In this document: one piece after another, positions 29,005-38,391 of the stretch
How the letters are laid out: every line of letters begins with the position of its first letter
Numbering within the stretch: position 1 is the stretch's first letter
From: an uncultured Flavobacteriales bacterium
GTDB lineage: Bacteria; Bacteroidota; Bacteroidia; Flavobacteriales_D; CAJJDF01
Reading direction: 5' to 3'
NCBI GenBank assembly: GCA_905182785.1
Contig: CAJJDF010000045.1
Span: forward strand, 1 to 62,140
DNA length: 62,140 nucleotides
The notes under the pieces: generated by a model
Databases searched by the model: none
What the model was told of the DNA's origin: nothing
The model's input: the letters and a program-made list of their open reading frames with translations, nothing else
Program-made: the position numbers and the translations under genes

Positions 29005-30120
29005 ATGGAATTTAGTTATTGGGAGCATCAAACTTGGTTTTCGAATATAGACTTTACTGTTATTGGCAGTGGAATTGTAGGACTAAGTTGTGCCTTACAA
29101 TTAAGAGAAAAGCACCCAAAAGCTTCTATTTTGATTGTTGAAAAAGGAATTTTACCGCAAGGTGCCAGTTCAAAAAATGCAGGATTTGCATGTTTTGGAA
29201 GTGTTTCCGAATTACTAGATGATTTATCCAATAACTCTGAAGAAGAAGTGGTAAAGTTGGTAAAACAAAGATTAGATGGGCTTCATAGTTTGAGGAAATT
29301 AATTGGCGATAAAAATATGGATTTTAATCCTTGGGGTGGATTTGAGTTGTTTTCTAATAATCAAAAAAGCTCTCAAGAAGAGTGTTTGGAAAGTATTCCG
29401 AGATTGAATAAATTACTTCAGCCTGATTTCAATGACTCTGTGTTTGAAACAAAGAAAAACCCTTTTAGATTCGGAAATATATTGCCGAAAGTAATTTTCA
29501 ATAAGTATGAAGGCCAATTGAATACAGGTAAAATGATGGAGCAATTACTTCGATTAGCTTACAAGAATAACATTAAGGTGGTTAATTCTATTTCTGTTAC
29601 AGGTTTTGAAAATATAGGGGAAAAAGTTTTGGTAAAAACAGATAAAATTGATTTTAAAACCAGTCAATTATTTATTGCAACCAATGGATTTTCTTTAGAT
29701 TTGGGAATTGATAAAGTAAAACCTGCCAGAGCACAAGTATTAATCACTAAACCTATTCCTGAATTAAAAATAAAAGGAACTTTTCATATCGAACAAGGCT
29801 ACTATTATTTTAGAAATATTGACGATAGAATTCTACTGGGTGGAGGAAGAAATTTAGACTTTGAAGGGGAAGAAACAACACAATTTGGACAAACGGAACT
29901 CATTCAAACCAAATTAGAAGAAATTCTCAATATTATTATTCTACCTAATACTCCCTATGAAATTGATCACAGATGGAGTGGCATAATGGGAGTAGGAAAT
30001 CAAAAAAATCCACTTATTTCTTCTTTTGATAACCGAATTCACTATGGCGTGAGACTAGGAGGAATGGGAGTTGCAATTGGAAACCAAATTGGAAAACAAT
30101 TAGCTAATTTGATTTCTTAA
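29005..30120 (+). CDS. FAD-dependent oxidoreductase of the DAO (glycine/D-amino acid oxidase) family
   Basis: A 371-residue flavoenzyme. Residues 16-45 are the Rossmann fold: FTVIGSGIVGLSCALQ (GxGxxG) followed by an acidic residue after the second strand (ILIVEKG). The segment GASSKNAGFACFG near residue 55 matches the second FAD contact seen in DAO-type enzymes. The C-terminal GGMGVAIGNQIG stretch completes the FAD site. It probably oxidises an amine or amino acid, but substrate and electron acceptor are not evident. It is divergent from purK. No signal peptide, so cytosolic. A terminator is not seen. Confidence 0.82.
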   Translation: MEFSYWEHQTWFSNIDFTVIGSGIVGLSCALQLREKHPKASILIVEKGILPQGASSKNAGFACFGSVSELLDDLSNNSEEEVVKLVKQRLDGLHSLRKLIGDKNMDFNPWGGFELFSNNQKSSQEECLESIPRLNKLLQPDFNDSVFETKKNPFRFGNILPKVIFNKYEGQLNTGKMMEQLLRLAYKNNIKVVNSISVTGFENIGEKVLVKTDKIDFKTSQLFIATNGFSLDLGIDKVKPARAQVLITKPIPELKIKGTFHIEQGYYYFRNIDDRILLGGGRNLDFEGEETTQFGQTELIQTKLEEILNIIILPNTPYEIDHRWSGIMGVGNQKNPLISSFDNRIHYGVRLGGMGVAIGNQIGKQLANLIS

Positions 30121-30246
30121 ATTCATTTGTCACTCCTATTCTTCGATTAGAGATTAAAGCAACTCATACCTTCCAGACAATGATTCTACCATTTTAATCA
30201 ATGAATTTGACGACTAATCTGTCCGTTTATTGTTCATATTTTCGCC

Positions 30247-30277
30247 TTGTTCTCTATTTCCTTTTTTAGTATATTTG
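30247..30277 (+). promoter_or_regulatory. Promoter of the E1 fusion gene (-33 and -7 boxes)
   Basis: CTTG at 30247-30250 and TATATTTG at 30270-30277, with a 19-base spacer, fit the Bacteroidota sigma-A promoter (TTTG, 17-23 bases, TAnnTTTG). The ATG lies 40 bases downstream of the -7 box. Confidence 0.6.
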
Positions 30278-30317
30278 CAATAATCCAATAGGGAGAAAAA
30301 CAGATAGAAAAGATTGA

Positions 30318-32750
30318 ATGGAAACAGCTAAAGCAACAAATAAAACAGATATCTCTTTTGAAGAATTCAAAAATGAAATAATTGAAGATTACAGACTTGC
30401 AAAAATAAGTAGAGAACTTTCTTTACTTGGGAGAAGAGAAGTATTGACTGGGAAAGCAAAATTTGGAATTTTTGGAGATGGAAAAGAATTACCACAAATA
30501 GCTTTAGCAAAACAATTTAAAAACGGAGATTTTAGATCTGGTTATTACCGTGACCAAACGCTAATGATGGCGATTGGGCAAATGGAACCTACTAATTTCT
30601 TTGCAGGATTATACGCAGATACCAACCAACAAAACGAACCGTTCTCTGCAGGAAGACAAATGGGAGGACATTTTTCTACTCAGAATCTTAATCCTGATGG
30701 AAGCTGGAAAAAGCTTACCGAACAAAAAAATTCATCTGCCGATATTTCTCCAACAGCTGGACAAATGCCAAGATTATTGGGATTGGCTTTGGCTTCAAAA
30801 AAATTCCGTGAAAACGAAAATCTAAAAGAATTTACCGATTTTTCTATCAATGGAAATGAAGTTGCTTTTGGTACAATTGGGGATGCCAGTACAAGTGAAG
30901 GATTATTTTTTGAAACGATGAATGCTGCCGGAGTACTGCAAGTTCCAATGGTAATGAGTATTTGGGATGATGGACACGGAATTTCTGTTCCAAAAAAATA
31001 CCAAACTACGAAAGAAAACATTTCTGAATTACTTGCTGGATTAGAACAAACTGAAGATAAAGCTGGATTCAAAATATACAATGTAAAAGGGTGGGATTAC
31101 CCAGGATTGTGTAGAACTTACCAAGAAGCTGTGGCTTACGCAAGAGAACATCAAGTTCCTGCTTTGGTTCATGTAGAAGAAGTTACACAACCACAAGGTC
31201 ACTCTACTTCTGGATCTCACGAAAGATACAAATCGGAAGAGAGATTGCAATGGGAAGTAGAATATGATGGAATAACTCAATTCCGTAAATGGATTCTTGA
31301 TTATAAAAAGGAATACAAAAAAGAATTGGCTACCGAAGAGGAATTGAATAAAATTGACCAAGAAGCTAAGAAAATAGTGCGTGATGCTAAAAAAGAAGCT
31401 TGGAGCAACTTCCTTACTCCTTATTTGACGGAGCAAAAAACTATGGTTGACTTATTGTCAAAAATTGCTGCAAGTAGTTCCAACAAAGTATTTATTGAGA
31501 AATTAATAAATGAACTAAAGGCAAGTACAGAACCTAGCAGAAAAGAAATAGTATCGGCTGCAAAGAAAACCCTCCGTATAATAAGAGATGAAAACTGTGA
31601 GAATAAAGAGGAGTTAAAAGCTTGGATTGCTCAAAGCACAAAAGAAAACTACGAAAGGTATAGTTCTTATCTAGAAGCTTCTGGCGATAAAAGCGCATTG
31701 AATATTACGCCAATCGCTCCTACTTATGACGGAGATGAAATGGTGGATGGAAGAATTATCTTGAGAGATACTTTTGACAAACAATTTGAAAAAAATCCTT
31801 TGATTTTCACTTTTGGGGAAGACACAGGAAAAATTGGTGGAGTGAACCAAAGTATGGAAGGTATGCAAGAGAAATATGGCGAAAGTCGTGTTTCGGATAC
31901 TGGAATTAGAGAAGCTACAATCATTGGACAAGGAATTGGAATGGCAATGAGAGGATTGCGACCAATTGCCGAAATACAATATTTAGATTATTTATTGTAC
32001 GGAATTCAAATCTTAAGTGATGATTTGGCTACGTTACAATACAGAACAAAAGGAACACAAAAAGCACCTTTAATTATAAGAACAAGAGGGCACAGATTGG
32101 AAGGGGTTTGGCACTCAGGATCACCAATGGGAATGATTATCAATTCATTGAGAGGAATTCACGTATGTGTCCCTAGAAACATGACCATTGCTGCAGGATT
32201 TTACAATACATTATTAGAAAGTGATGACCCTGCTTTGGTAATAGAATGCCTAAACGGATACAGAAGTAAAGAAAAACTTCCTACCAACTTGGCAGAATAC
32301 AGAATACCCTTAGGAATTCCTGAAGTGACTAGAGAAGGAACAGACATTACGTTAGTCTCTTATGGTTCTACTTTTAATATATGTACAGAAGTTGCCAAAC
32401 AACTTGCAGAAGAGGATATTTCTGTTGAATTAATAGACGTACAAACTTTATTGCCTTTTGATGTGAAACATTCAATTGTGGAGTCTATCAAAAAAACAAA
32501 TAGAGTCATCTTTATAGATGAAGATGTGCCTGGAGGAGCAACTGCTTATATGCTCGACAAAGTCTTGGTAGAACAAGAAGCTTATCAATATTTAGATTCT
32601 AAACCAATTACTCTCGCCTCACAGCCTCACAGACCAGCTTACGGAAGTGACGGAGATTATTTTTCTAAACCAAATTCCGAAACAATTTTTGAAGCTATTT
32701 ACGAAATAATGAATGAAGCAAATCCAAAGAAATATACTAACTTGTACTAA
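30318..32750 (+). CDS. 2-oxoacid dehydrogenase E1 component, fused alpha and beta subunits
   Basis: An 810-residue fusion. The N-terminal half (about residues 1-400) is an E1 alpha subunit with the thiamine diphosphate motif GDASTSEG..NAAG near residue 195. The C-terminal half (about 460-810) is E1 beta, starting DGRIILRDTFDKQFE and including GEDTGKIGG and, later, IDVQTLLPFDVKHSIV. A region of about 60 residues rich in Lys/Glu links them. Fused E1 genes of this type in Bacteroidota are annotated as 2-oxoisovalerate dehydrogenase or branched-chain E1; that substrate is an inference. E2 and E3 are not in the window. It has its own promoter. Confidence 0.9.
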   Translation: METAKATNKTDISFEEFKNEIIEDYRLAKISRELSLLGRREVLTGKAKFGIFGDGKELPQIALAKQFKNGDFRSGYYRDQTLMMAIGQMEPTNFFAGLYADTNQQNEPFSAGRQMGGHFSTQNLNPDGSWKKLTEQKNSSADISPTAGQMPRLLGLALASKKFRENENLKEFTDFSINGNEVAFGTIGDASTSEGLFFETMNAAGVLQVPMVMSIWDDGHGISVPKKYQTTKENISELLAGLEQTEDKAGFKIYNVKGWDYPGLCRTYQEAVAYAREHQVPALVHVEEVTQPQGHSTSGSHERYKSEERLQWEVEYDGITQFRKWILDYKKEYKKELATEEELNKIDQEAKKIVRDAKKEAWSNFLTPYLTEQKTMVDLLSKIAASSSNKVFIEKLINELKASTEPSRKEIVSAAKKTLRIIRDENCENKEELKAWIAQSTKENYERYSSYLEASGDKSALNITPIAPTYDGDEMVDGRIILRDTFDKQFEKNPLIFTFGEDTGKIGGVNQSMEGMQEKYGESRVSDTGIREATIIGQGIGMAMRGLRPIAEIQYLDYLLYGIQILSDDLATLQYRTKGTQKAPLIIRTRGHRLEGVWHSGSPMGMIINSLRGIHVCVPRNMTIAAGFYNTLLESDDPALVIECLNGYRSKEKLPTNLAEYRIPLGIPEVTREGTDITLVSYGSTFNICTEVAKQLAEEDISVELIDVQTLLPFDVKHSIVESIKKTNRVIFIDEDVPGGATAYMLDKVLVEQEAYQYLDSKPITLASQPHRPAYGSDGDYFSKPNSETIFEAIYEIMNEANPKKYTNLY

Positions 32751-32759
32751 ACTGAGGTT

Positions 32760-33296
32760 ATGAAAACAATTAAATTAACACTTCTAACTTTCGCTATATT
32801 GGCATTTACAACTAATTCTTTTTCACAATATGAGGAGAATAACAAAGCTAAAGAAGAGTACAAAAACAAATCCAAGCATGCCGTGGGATTGGCAGCAGGT
32901 TTTTCTACTGGTTATGGACTTTCGTACCAATACACACCAAACAAAATTACGTTTCAATTGGCTTTTGCTCCTTTAAAGGATGACAACATGACTCTTATAA
33001 GCACTGGATTAACTTTTATTTACCGAATAAAAGAAGGTGATAAACTTAACTTTTTTGTGTACCAAGCAAATCATTACATAGTAGATAGGGAAACACGTAC
33101 AAACTATCCTTACCCTCCAGGAACTCCTTCAACATCAACTATTAATAACGATAGATTCAATAATGGAATTGGTTTAGGATTTGAATTTTTTATTGGAGAG
33201 AACGTTTTATTTGATTTAATGACTGGTTACGGAGCAAGAAACAATTTTAAAGAATTGGGGCTTACTGGTGAAATTGGTTTATTCTATAAACTTTAA
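32760..33296 (+). CDS. Small exported beta-barrel-type protein
   Basis: Not assigned to a named family. The 178-residue protein has a clear signal peptide (residues 1-23, ending NSFSQ). Residues 35-178 show alternating patterns with aromatic and Gly residues (GLAAGFSTGYGLSYQYTPN, FYRIKEGDKLNFFVYQ-like strands) ending GEIGLFYKL, compatible with an 8-strand outer-membrane barrel. It starts 9 bases after the E1 gene stop, so it may be on the E1 transcript, though a functional link is not obvious. Its stop codon overlaps by 4 bases the stop of the convergent transpeptidase pseudogene. Confidence 0.65.
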   Translation: MKTIKLTLLTFAILAFTTNSFSQYEENNKAKEEYKNKSKHAVGLAAGFSTGYGLSYQYTPNKITFQLAFAPLKDDNMTLISTGLTFIYRIKEGDKLNFFVYQANHYIVDRETRTNYPYPPGTPSTSTINNDRFNNGIGLGFEFFIGENVLFDLMTGYGARNNFKELGLTGEIGLFYKL

Positions 33297-34006
33297 TCAA
33301 ACACATATTTCCCTCCTTTCACGTTCACGTTTGGGGGGATTTTTTTGTTCTGGAAAAATGAATACCCTTCGTTTAGGTTTTTCCAAAAAGAGTAAGTGTT
33401 TAATGCTTTCACTTTAGCACTGTTCATTATTTTAGACGTAAACTTAAAAGGAAAAATGTGTATTCTCACAAAAGGTTGATTGTGCTCTAAAGCTGATTGC
33501 AACAGAGTATATATTTCTTCTATGTTCTCGTTTCCCATTGCGTAACAGCCTATAGAAACACATTCTCCATGCACCATTAATGCCGAACCTGTGTAGCCTT
33601 TTTATCTTTCATATGAATTGGGGTAACCAATATTAAAAGCCAAATGATAACTGCTATATGGATTTAATTGAGCTGGTTTTACAAAGTAAAATCCTTCTGG
33701 GCTTTTCCCGTCTCCTTGTTTTGTTTTAGTCCCCAATCCACCAGAAAAATAACAAACATCATACGTTTTGAATAATGAAAATTTATTTCCTTTTTTAATC
33801 CAAACCTCAAATTTTTTCTCTTTTTTAAATACTCTAAAATACAGTTCTTCTCCCCATTTAAAACCGTTAGATTTAAACTCTTTCTTTAGAATTGGAGTGA
33901 GCTTTTTTGCCACTTTTTTGGATAACGTACTTTTAGGAATATTATCTGTTTTAAGAGATAAACAAAAAATAGCTAGTGCGATAAAAATAAATAATTGCTT
34001 AAACAT
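33293..34006 (-). pseudogene. L,D-transpeptidase (YafK/YkuD-like) interrupted by one in-frame stop
   Basis: The minus strand reads in one frame across 238 codons, except for a single TAA at 33602-33604. The first part has a signal peptide (MFKQLFIFIALAIFCLSL) and the start of the YkuD-like fold, ending FNIGYPNSYER. After the stop the frame resumes KGYTGSALMVHGECVSIGC, which holds the catalytic His and Cys (HGxxxxxGC) of YafK-type L,D-transpeptidases. The truncated N-terminal product lacks the catalytic residues, so the gene should be inactive unless the stop is read through or is a sequence error. Known relatives cross-link or trim peptidoglycan in the periplasm. Confidence 0.85.
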
Positions 34007-34162
34007 ATTCTTTAAACCTAATTAATATTAATCTATTGCTACTAATACAAACTATTTTTTAAATATCCTCCTCGACAAAGGGTAATTTTAATTTTTATGT
34101 TAGACTATCAGATAATTCTAAATTAACTGGATTTTTTCATATCCGTTAAGAGATGAATTGCA

Positions 34163-35404
34163 TCACTTAAAACTTTTACTATTTGGAGATTCAAACACTT
34201 CCAAATCAAAATACTGAATGGAAGCTAATAAATGATCAAATATATCAGCTTGAATGTGTTCGTAATTTTCCCAATTCTTATCTCCACTAAAAGCATAAAT
34301 TTCTAAAGGAATTCCATTATTTGTAGGCTGTAGTTGCCTAGCCATAAATAATAAGTTTTTATTTACTGCCGTATGTTGTTCCAAATACAACTCTATATAC
34401 TTCCTAAAAACCCCCATATTTGTGAGGTTTCTTCCGTTCAGAATCACTTCTTTATTTACAACATTTCTCCCATTAAATTCTTCTAGCTCAGTTTGTTTCT
34501 GAGTTAAATAACTGGCCAAAAAATCAATCCCTTTTAACCTTTCAATATCATCACTTGTAAGATGTTTCACCGTGTCTTGACGAATGTAAATAGCTCTTTT
34601 TATTCTTCTTCCTGGCGAATCTATCATTCCTCTCCAGTTTTTAAAACTATCGGAGATTAAAGCATAAGTAGGTATGGTTGTAATTGTATTGTCGAAATTC
34701 TGCACTTTTACCGTAGCCAAATTTATTTCTACTACATCTCCATCTGCTCCATATTTTTCGAATGTAATCCAATCTCCTATTCGAACCATGTCATTGATAG
34801 AGACTTGAATACTTGCCACAAAGCCCAAGATTGTATCTTTAAACACTAAAATGATTACAGCAGAAACTGCCCCCATTGCGGATAAAAATTTCCAAACCTC
34901 CATATCTGCAAGAATAGTAAACGAATACATAAACCCTGTAAACCAAGCAAATATCATAAATACTTGAATGTAACTATCTATCGGTTTATCTCTAAATTGT
35001 GGTTTCGACTTTAAATAATCTTTTATCGAATTTAAAATACTACGCACAATGTACAGAGTAAGAACAATACCTAAAACCTCTACAATCTTTATGGCAACTC
35101 CTTTGATATCCGTAAAATCTACAAAAATATGAGGAACGTAGTAATGGAATAAAGCAATTGCAGGAACATGAGCTATGTTTCTTGGCAACTTATTTGTTAT
35201 TAGTATATCATCAAATTGGGTTTTAGTCCCACTAGCAATCCTTGTCGATATTTTTCTGATAATTATTTTAATAATGTAATCAATTATCAAAATAAATCCA
35301 ACAACAACCAGCAACAAAATCAACACATTCATATACTTAGAAAATGAGGAGCTAGATCCTATTGATATAAAATAATCATAAAAAAAATGGTCGAATTTAC
35401 TCAT
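34163..35404 (-). CDS. ybdG: MscS-family mechanosensitive channel, YbdG-like
   Basis: A 413-residue inner-membrane channel. Five hydrophobic segments (about residues 23-195) precede the MscS domain, which contains FVASIQVSINDMVRIGDWI, then EKYGADGDVVEINLATVKVQ, and FDNTITTIPTYALISDSFKNW. The long C-terminal cytosolic part, including RQLQPTNNGIPLEIYAFSG and IQADIFDHLLASI, matches the E. coli YbdG (MscM) pattern as I remember it, so YbdG is favoured over MscS itself. It should open under membrane tension. It is the only intact gene here that stops on TGA; the frame stays open for 14 more codons to a TAG. Confidence 0.88.
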   Translation of the reverse strand: MSKFDHFFYDYFISIGSSSSFSKYMNVLILLLVVVGFILIIDYIIKIIIRKISTRIASGTKTQFDDILITNKLPRNIAHVPAIALFHYYVPHIFVDFTDIKGVAIKIVEVLGIVLTLYIVRSILNSIKDYLKSKPQFRDKPIDSYIQVFMIFAWFTGFMYSFTILADMEVWKFLSAMGAVSAVIILVFKDTILGFVASIQVSINDMVRIGDWITFEKYGADGDVVEINLATVKVQNFDNTITTIPTYALISDSFKNWRGMIDSPGRRIKRAIYIRQDTVKHLTSDDIERLKGIDFLASYLTQKQTELEEFNGRNVVNKEVILNGRNLTNMGVFRKYIELYLEQHTAVNKNLLFMARQLQPTNNGIPLEIYAFSGDKNWENYEHIQADIFDHLLASIQYFDLEVFESPNSKSFK

Positions 35405-35512
35405 TGAATAAAGATTTTAAATAAGGTAAGAAAAAAAACGACAACCCTTCGTTATTAACCCAAAACTTAGGAATAATAAATTGAAGTAACCTTCATCGAA
35501 CTATTTGAAAAT

Positions 35513-36613
35513 TTAAACATTGAATCTGAAATGCATCACATCTCCATCTTCTACAATGTATTCCTTCCCTTCTACTCCAAGTTTACCAGCATCTTTTACT
35601 TTCGCTTCAGATTCAAACTCAATAAAATCTTTGTATTTTATGACTTCTGCTCTAATGAATCCTTTTTCGAAATCAGTATGAATAACTCCTGCAGCCTGAG
35701 GTGCAGTCATTCCTTTCGTAATTGTCCAGGCTCTTACTTCTTTTACTCCTGCAGTAAAATAAGTGCTCAAGTTTAGTAGTTTATAGGCACTTGTAATCAA
35801 TTTATTTACTCCTGGCTCTTTCAATCCCATGTCTCCAAGAAATTCTTGACGGTCTTCAAAAGATTCTAATTCATTGATATCAGCTTCAATTGCTGCACCT
35901 AAAAATAAAACTTCTGCATTTTCTGCTTTTACAGCTTCTCTTACTTGCTCTACGTACTTATTTCCATCAGCAACAGAACCCTCATCTACGTTACACAAAT
36001 ACATCACTGGTTTTGTAGTCAATAAATGTAAATCTTTCAAGAACTTCACATCTTCTTCAGCCTCCAATTCTACTTCTCTACCTGATTTTCCTGCTTCTAA
36101 TTTATCTTTCAGCTGAGTCAAAATATCGTGTTGTCTCACAGCTAATTTATCTCCAGAAGCTGCAGCTTTACCCAACGATTTTATTTTACCCTCTACTGCT
36201 TCCAAATCTTTCAATTGCAACTCAATATCAATGATTTCTTTATCTCTCACTGGATCCACACTTCCATCTACATGAATAATGTTATCGTCATCAAAACATC
36301 TTAAAACATGGATAATTGCATCTGTTTCACGAATATTTGCTAAGAATTTATTTCCCAATCCCTCTCCTTTACTTGCTCCTTTTACCAATCCTGCAATATC
36401 TACGATTTCGATAGTAGTTGGCAACACTCTTTCGGGGTTTACCAATTTTTCTAGCTCGTTCAATCTATTATCTGGAACAGAAATAGTTCCTAAGTTTGGT
36501 TCTATGGTACAAAAAGGAAAGTTTGCCGATTGTGCTTTCGCATTAGACAAACAGTTAAATAAAGTTGATTTTCCTACATTGGGTAACCCAACAATTCCAC
36601 ATTTTAAAGCCAT
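35513..36613 (-). CDS. ychF: Redox-regulated ATPase / GTP-binding protein YchF
   Basis: An Obg-family P-loop protein of 366 residues, usual for YchF. The N-terminus MALKCGIVGLPNVGKSTLFN has the G1 motif; DIAGLVKGASKGEGLGN is G3; the C-terminal TGS-like domain ends with KDAGKLGVEGKEYIVEDGDVMHFRFNV, a signature of this protein. Relatives bind ATP and the ribosome and act in oxidative stress control. It has its own -7 box 16 bases upstream and is divergent from the ABC-F gene, with a 177-base gap. Confidence 0.96.
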   Translation of the reverse strand: MALKCGIVGLPNVGKSTLFNCLSNAKAQSANFPFCTIEPNLGTISVPDNRLNELEKLVNPERVLPTTIEIVDIAGLVKGASKGEGLGNKFLANIRETDAIIHVLRCFDDDNIIHVDGSVDPVRDKEIIDIELQLKDLEAVEGKIKSLGKAAASGDKLAVRQHDILTQLKDKLEAGKSGREVELEAEEDVKFLKDLHLLTTKPVMYLCNVDEGSVADGNKYVEQVREAVKAENAEVLFLGAAIEADINELESFEDRQEFLGDMGLKEPGVNKLITSAYKLLNLSTYFTAGVKEVRAWTITKGMTAPQAAGVIHTDFEKGFIRAEVIKYKDFIEFESEAKVKDAGKLGVEGKEYIVEDGDVMHFRFNV

Positions 36614-36629
36614 GATTCTTGTTTTTTTT

Positions 36630-36637
36630 CAAAAGTA
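36630..36637 (-). promoter_or_regulatory. -7 box upstream of ychF
   Basis: TACTTTTG on the minus strand, 16 bases upstream of the ychF ATG. Confidence 0.5.
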
Positions 36638-36759
36638 AGATTTTTATTTAAGATTATGAGATTTACCCGATAGATTATGTTTTATTCTTGAATCGATTAA
36701 TCTATCTTATAAAATCTAAAATTCTCTTCGTCTAAAATTCTATAATTCCAATAAAACCG

Positions 36760-36767
36760 TACCTTTG
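36760..36767 (+). promoter_or_regulatory. -7 box upstream of the ABC-F gene
   Basis: TACCTTTG matches TAnnTTTG, 22 bases upstream of the ATG at 36790. Confidence 0.55.
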
Positions 36768-36789
36768 CACTCTAATACAACACAATTCT

Positions 36790-38391
36790 ATGATTTCTAC
36801 AGAAAATTTATCCTTACAATACGGCAAAAGAGTTTTATTTGACGAAGTAAACGTGAAATTTACGCAAGGTAACTGCTACGGAGTTATTGGAGCAAATGGA
36901 GCGGGTAAATCTACTTTCCTTAAAATATTATCTGACGAAATTCAAGCTACTAGTGGCCGTGTTTCTATTGATTCTGGAAAAAGAATGGCTGTACTGAAAC
37001 AAAGTCACCACGAGTATGACGAGATTACAATTTTGGATACTGTTCTTATGGGACACACCAAATTGTGGAAAAACATGAAGGACAAAGAAGAAATTTATGC
37101 TAGACCAGATTTTAGTGAAAAGGATGGATTAGAAGTTGCGGAACTGGAAGGAGAATTTGCAGAGATGGACGGATGGAATGCCGAACCTGAAGCTGCTTCT
37201 CTACTAAGTGGGATAAATATTCCTGAAGACAGACATTATTCTGTAATGAAAGATTTGAGTGGGAGTGAAAAAGTGAGAGTTCTTTTGGCTCAAGCACTTT
37301 TTGGAAATCCAGATATCTTAATTTTGGATGAGCCTACCAATGATTTGGACATTGCGACTGTATCTTGGTTAGAAGATTTCTTATTGGAATTTAAAAATAC
37401 GGTAATTGTAGTTTCTCACGATAGACACTTTTTAGATACGGTTTGTACGCACATTGCAGATATTGACTACAGTAAATTAAATTTATTCTCTGGGAACTAT
37501 ACTTTTTGGTATGAAAGTAGTCAATTAGCTACCAGGCAAAGAGCCAACCAAAACAAAAAAGCTTCAGAAAAAAAGAAAGAACTACAAGATTTTATATCTA
37601 GGTTTAGTGCCAATGCTTCTAAATCGAAACAAGCTACGAGTAGAAGAAAATTATTGGATAAAATAAATGTAGACGAAATAAAACCTTCTAGTAGAAGATA
37701 TCCTGCCATAATCTTTGACCAAGTGAGAGAAGCAGGAGACAAAGTATTAGAAGTAGAATATTTATCTAAAAAAGGATTATTCAAAGATTTTCATATTAAT
37801 GTGGCTCCAGGAGATAAAATTGCTTTCGTAGGTAAAAATAGCAATGCAATTTCTGCGCTATTCAAAACATTGATTGATGAAGTACAAGCAGACAAAGGAG
37901 AAATAAAATGGGGACAAACTATTACTCCAAGTTATTTACCAAACGACAATGCAAGTTATTTTAATGGAAATGACAACTTGGTAGACTGGCTAAGAAATTA
38001 TTCTGAAGAAAAAGACGAAGTCTTTATCCGTGGGTTTTTAGGTAAAATGCTGTTTACGGGTGAAGAAGTATTCAAGAAAAGTGACGTGCTTTCTGGAGGA
38101 GAAAAAGTAAGGTGTATGTTATCTAGAATGATGTTACTTTCTGGAAACGTATTGATAATGGACGAACCAACCAATCACCTAGATTTGGAATCGATTCAAG
38201 CTTTGAACAACTCAATGAAAGATTTTAAAGGAACTATCTTATTTACTTCACATGATCATGAAGTGGTGCAATCGGTTGCAACTAGAATTGTAGAACTGGG
38301 ACCTAAAAGTCATTTGGATAAATTGATGACTTATGATGAATACATTGAGAGTGACAAAATAAAAGAGCAAAGAGAAGAGTTGTATAAGTAA
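36790..38391 (+). CDS. ABC-F family ribosome-associated ATPase, YbiT-like
   Basis: A 533-residue soluble protein with two ABC ATPase domains and no membrane domain, the hallmark of ABC-F. Domain one has Walker A GANGAGKST (residues 36-44) and signature LSGSEKVR (usual LSGGQ variant) and Walker B LILDEPTNDLD. Domain two has an unusual Walker A region (FVGKNSNAISALF), signature LSGGEKVR and LIMDEPTNHLD. The linker with AEKKKEL-type helices and SRFSANASKSKQATSRRK matches YbiT. The second Walker A Gly-Lys-Ser/Thr is altered (GKNSNAIS), as also occurs in YbiT relatives. It likely acts on ribosomes to relieve stalled translation. Confidence 0.9.
   Translation: MISTENLSLQYGKRVLFDEVNVKFTQGNCYGVIGANGAGKSTFLKILSDEIQATSGRVSIDSGKRMAVLKQSHHEYDEITILDTVLMGHTKLWKNMKDKEEIYARPDFSEKDGLEVAELEGEFAEMDGWNAEPEAASLLSGINIPEDRHYSVMKDLSGSEKVRVLLAQALFGNPDILILDEPTNDLDIATVSWLEDFLLEFKNTVIVVSHDRHFLDTVCTHIADIDYSKLNLFSGNYTFWYESSQLATRQRANQNKKASEKKKELQDFISRFSANASKSKQATSRRKLLDKINVDEIKPSSRRYPAIIFDQVREAGDKVLEVEYLSKKGLFKDFHINVAPGDKIAFVGKNSNAISALFKTLIDEVQADKGEIKWGQTITPSYLPNDNASYFNGNDNLVDWLRNYSEEKDEVFIRGFLGKMLFTGEEVFKKSDVLSGGEKVRCMLSRMMLLSGNVLIMDEPTNHLDLESIQALNNSMKDFKGTILFTSHDHEVVQSVATRIVELGPKSHLDKLMTYDEYIESDKIKEQREELYK

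Noticed and set aside
30680-31081. Long frame on the minus strand opposite the E1 fusion gene
   Set aside because: It is antisense to a strongly conserved gene, has no start context and no protein-like pattern.
35874-36638. Long plus-strand frames opposite ychF
   Set aside because: Composition mirrors the conserved ychF codons; these are shadow frames.
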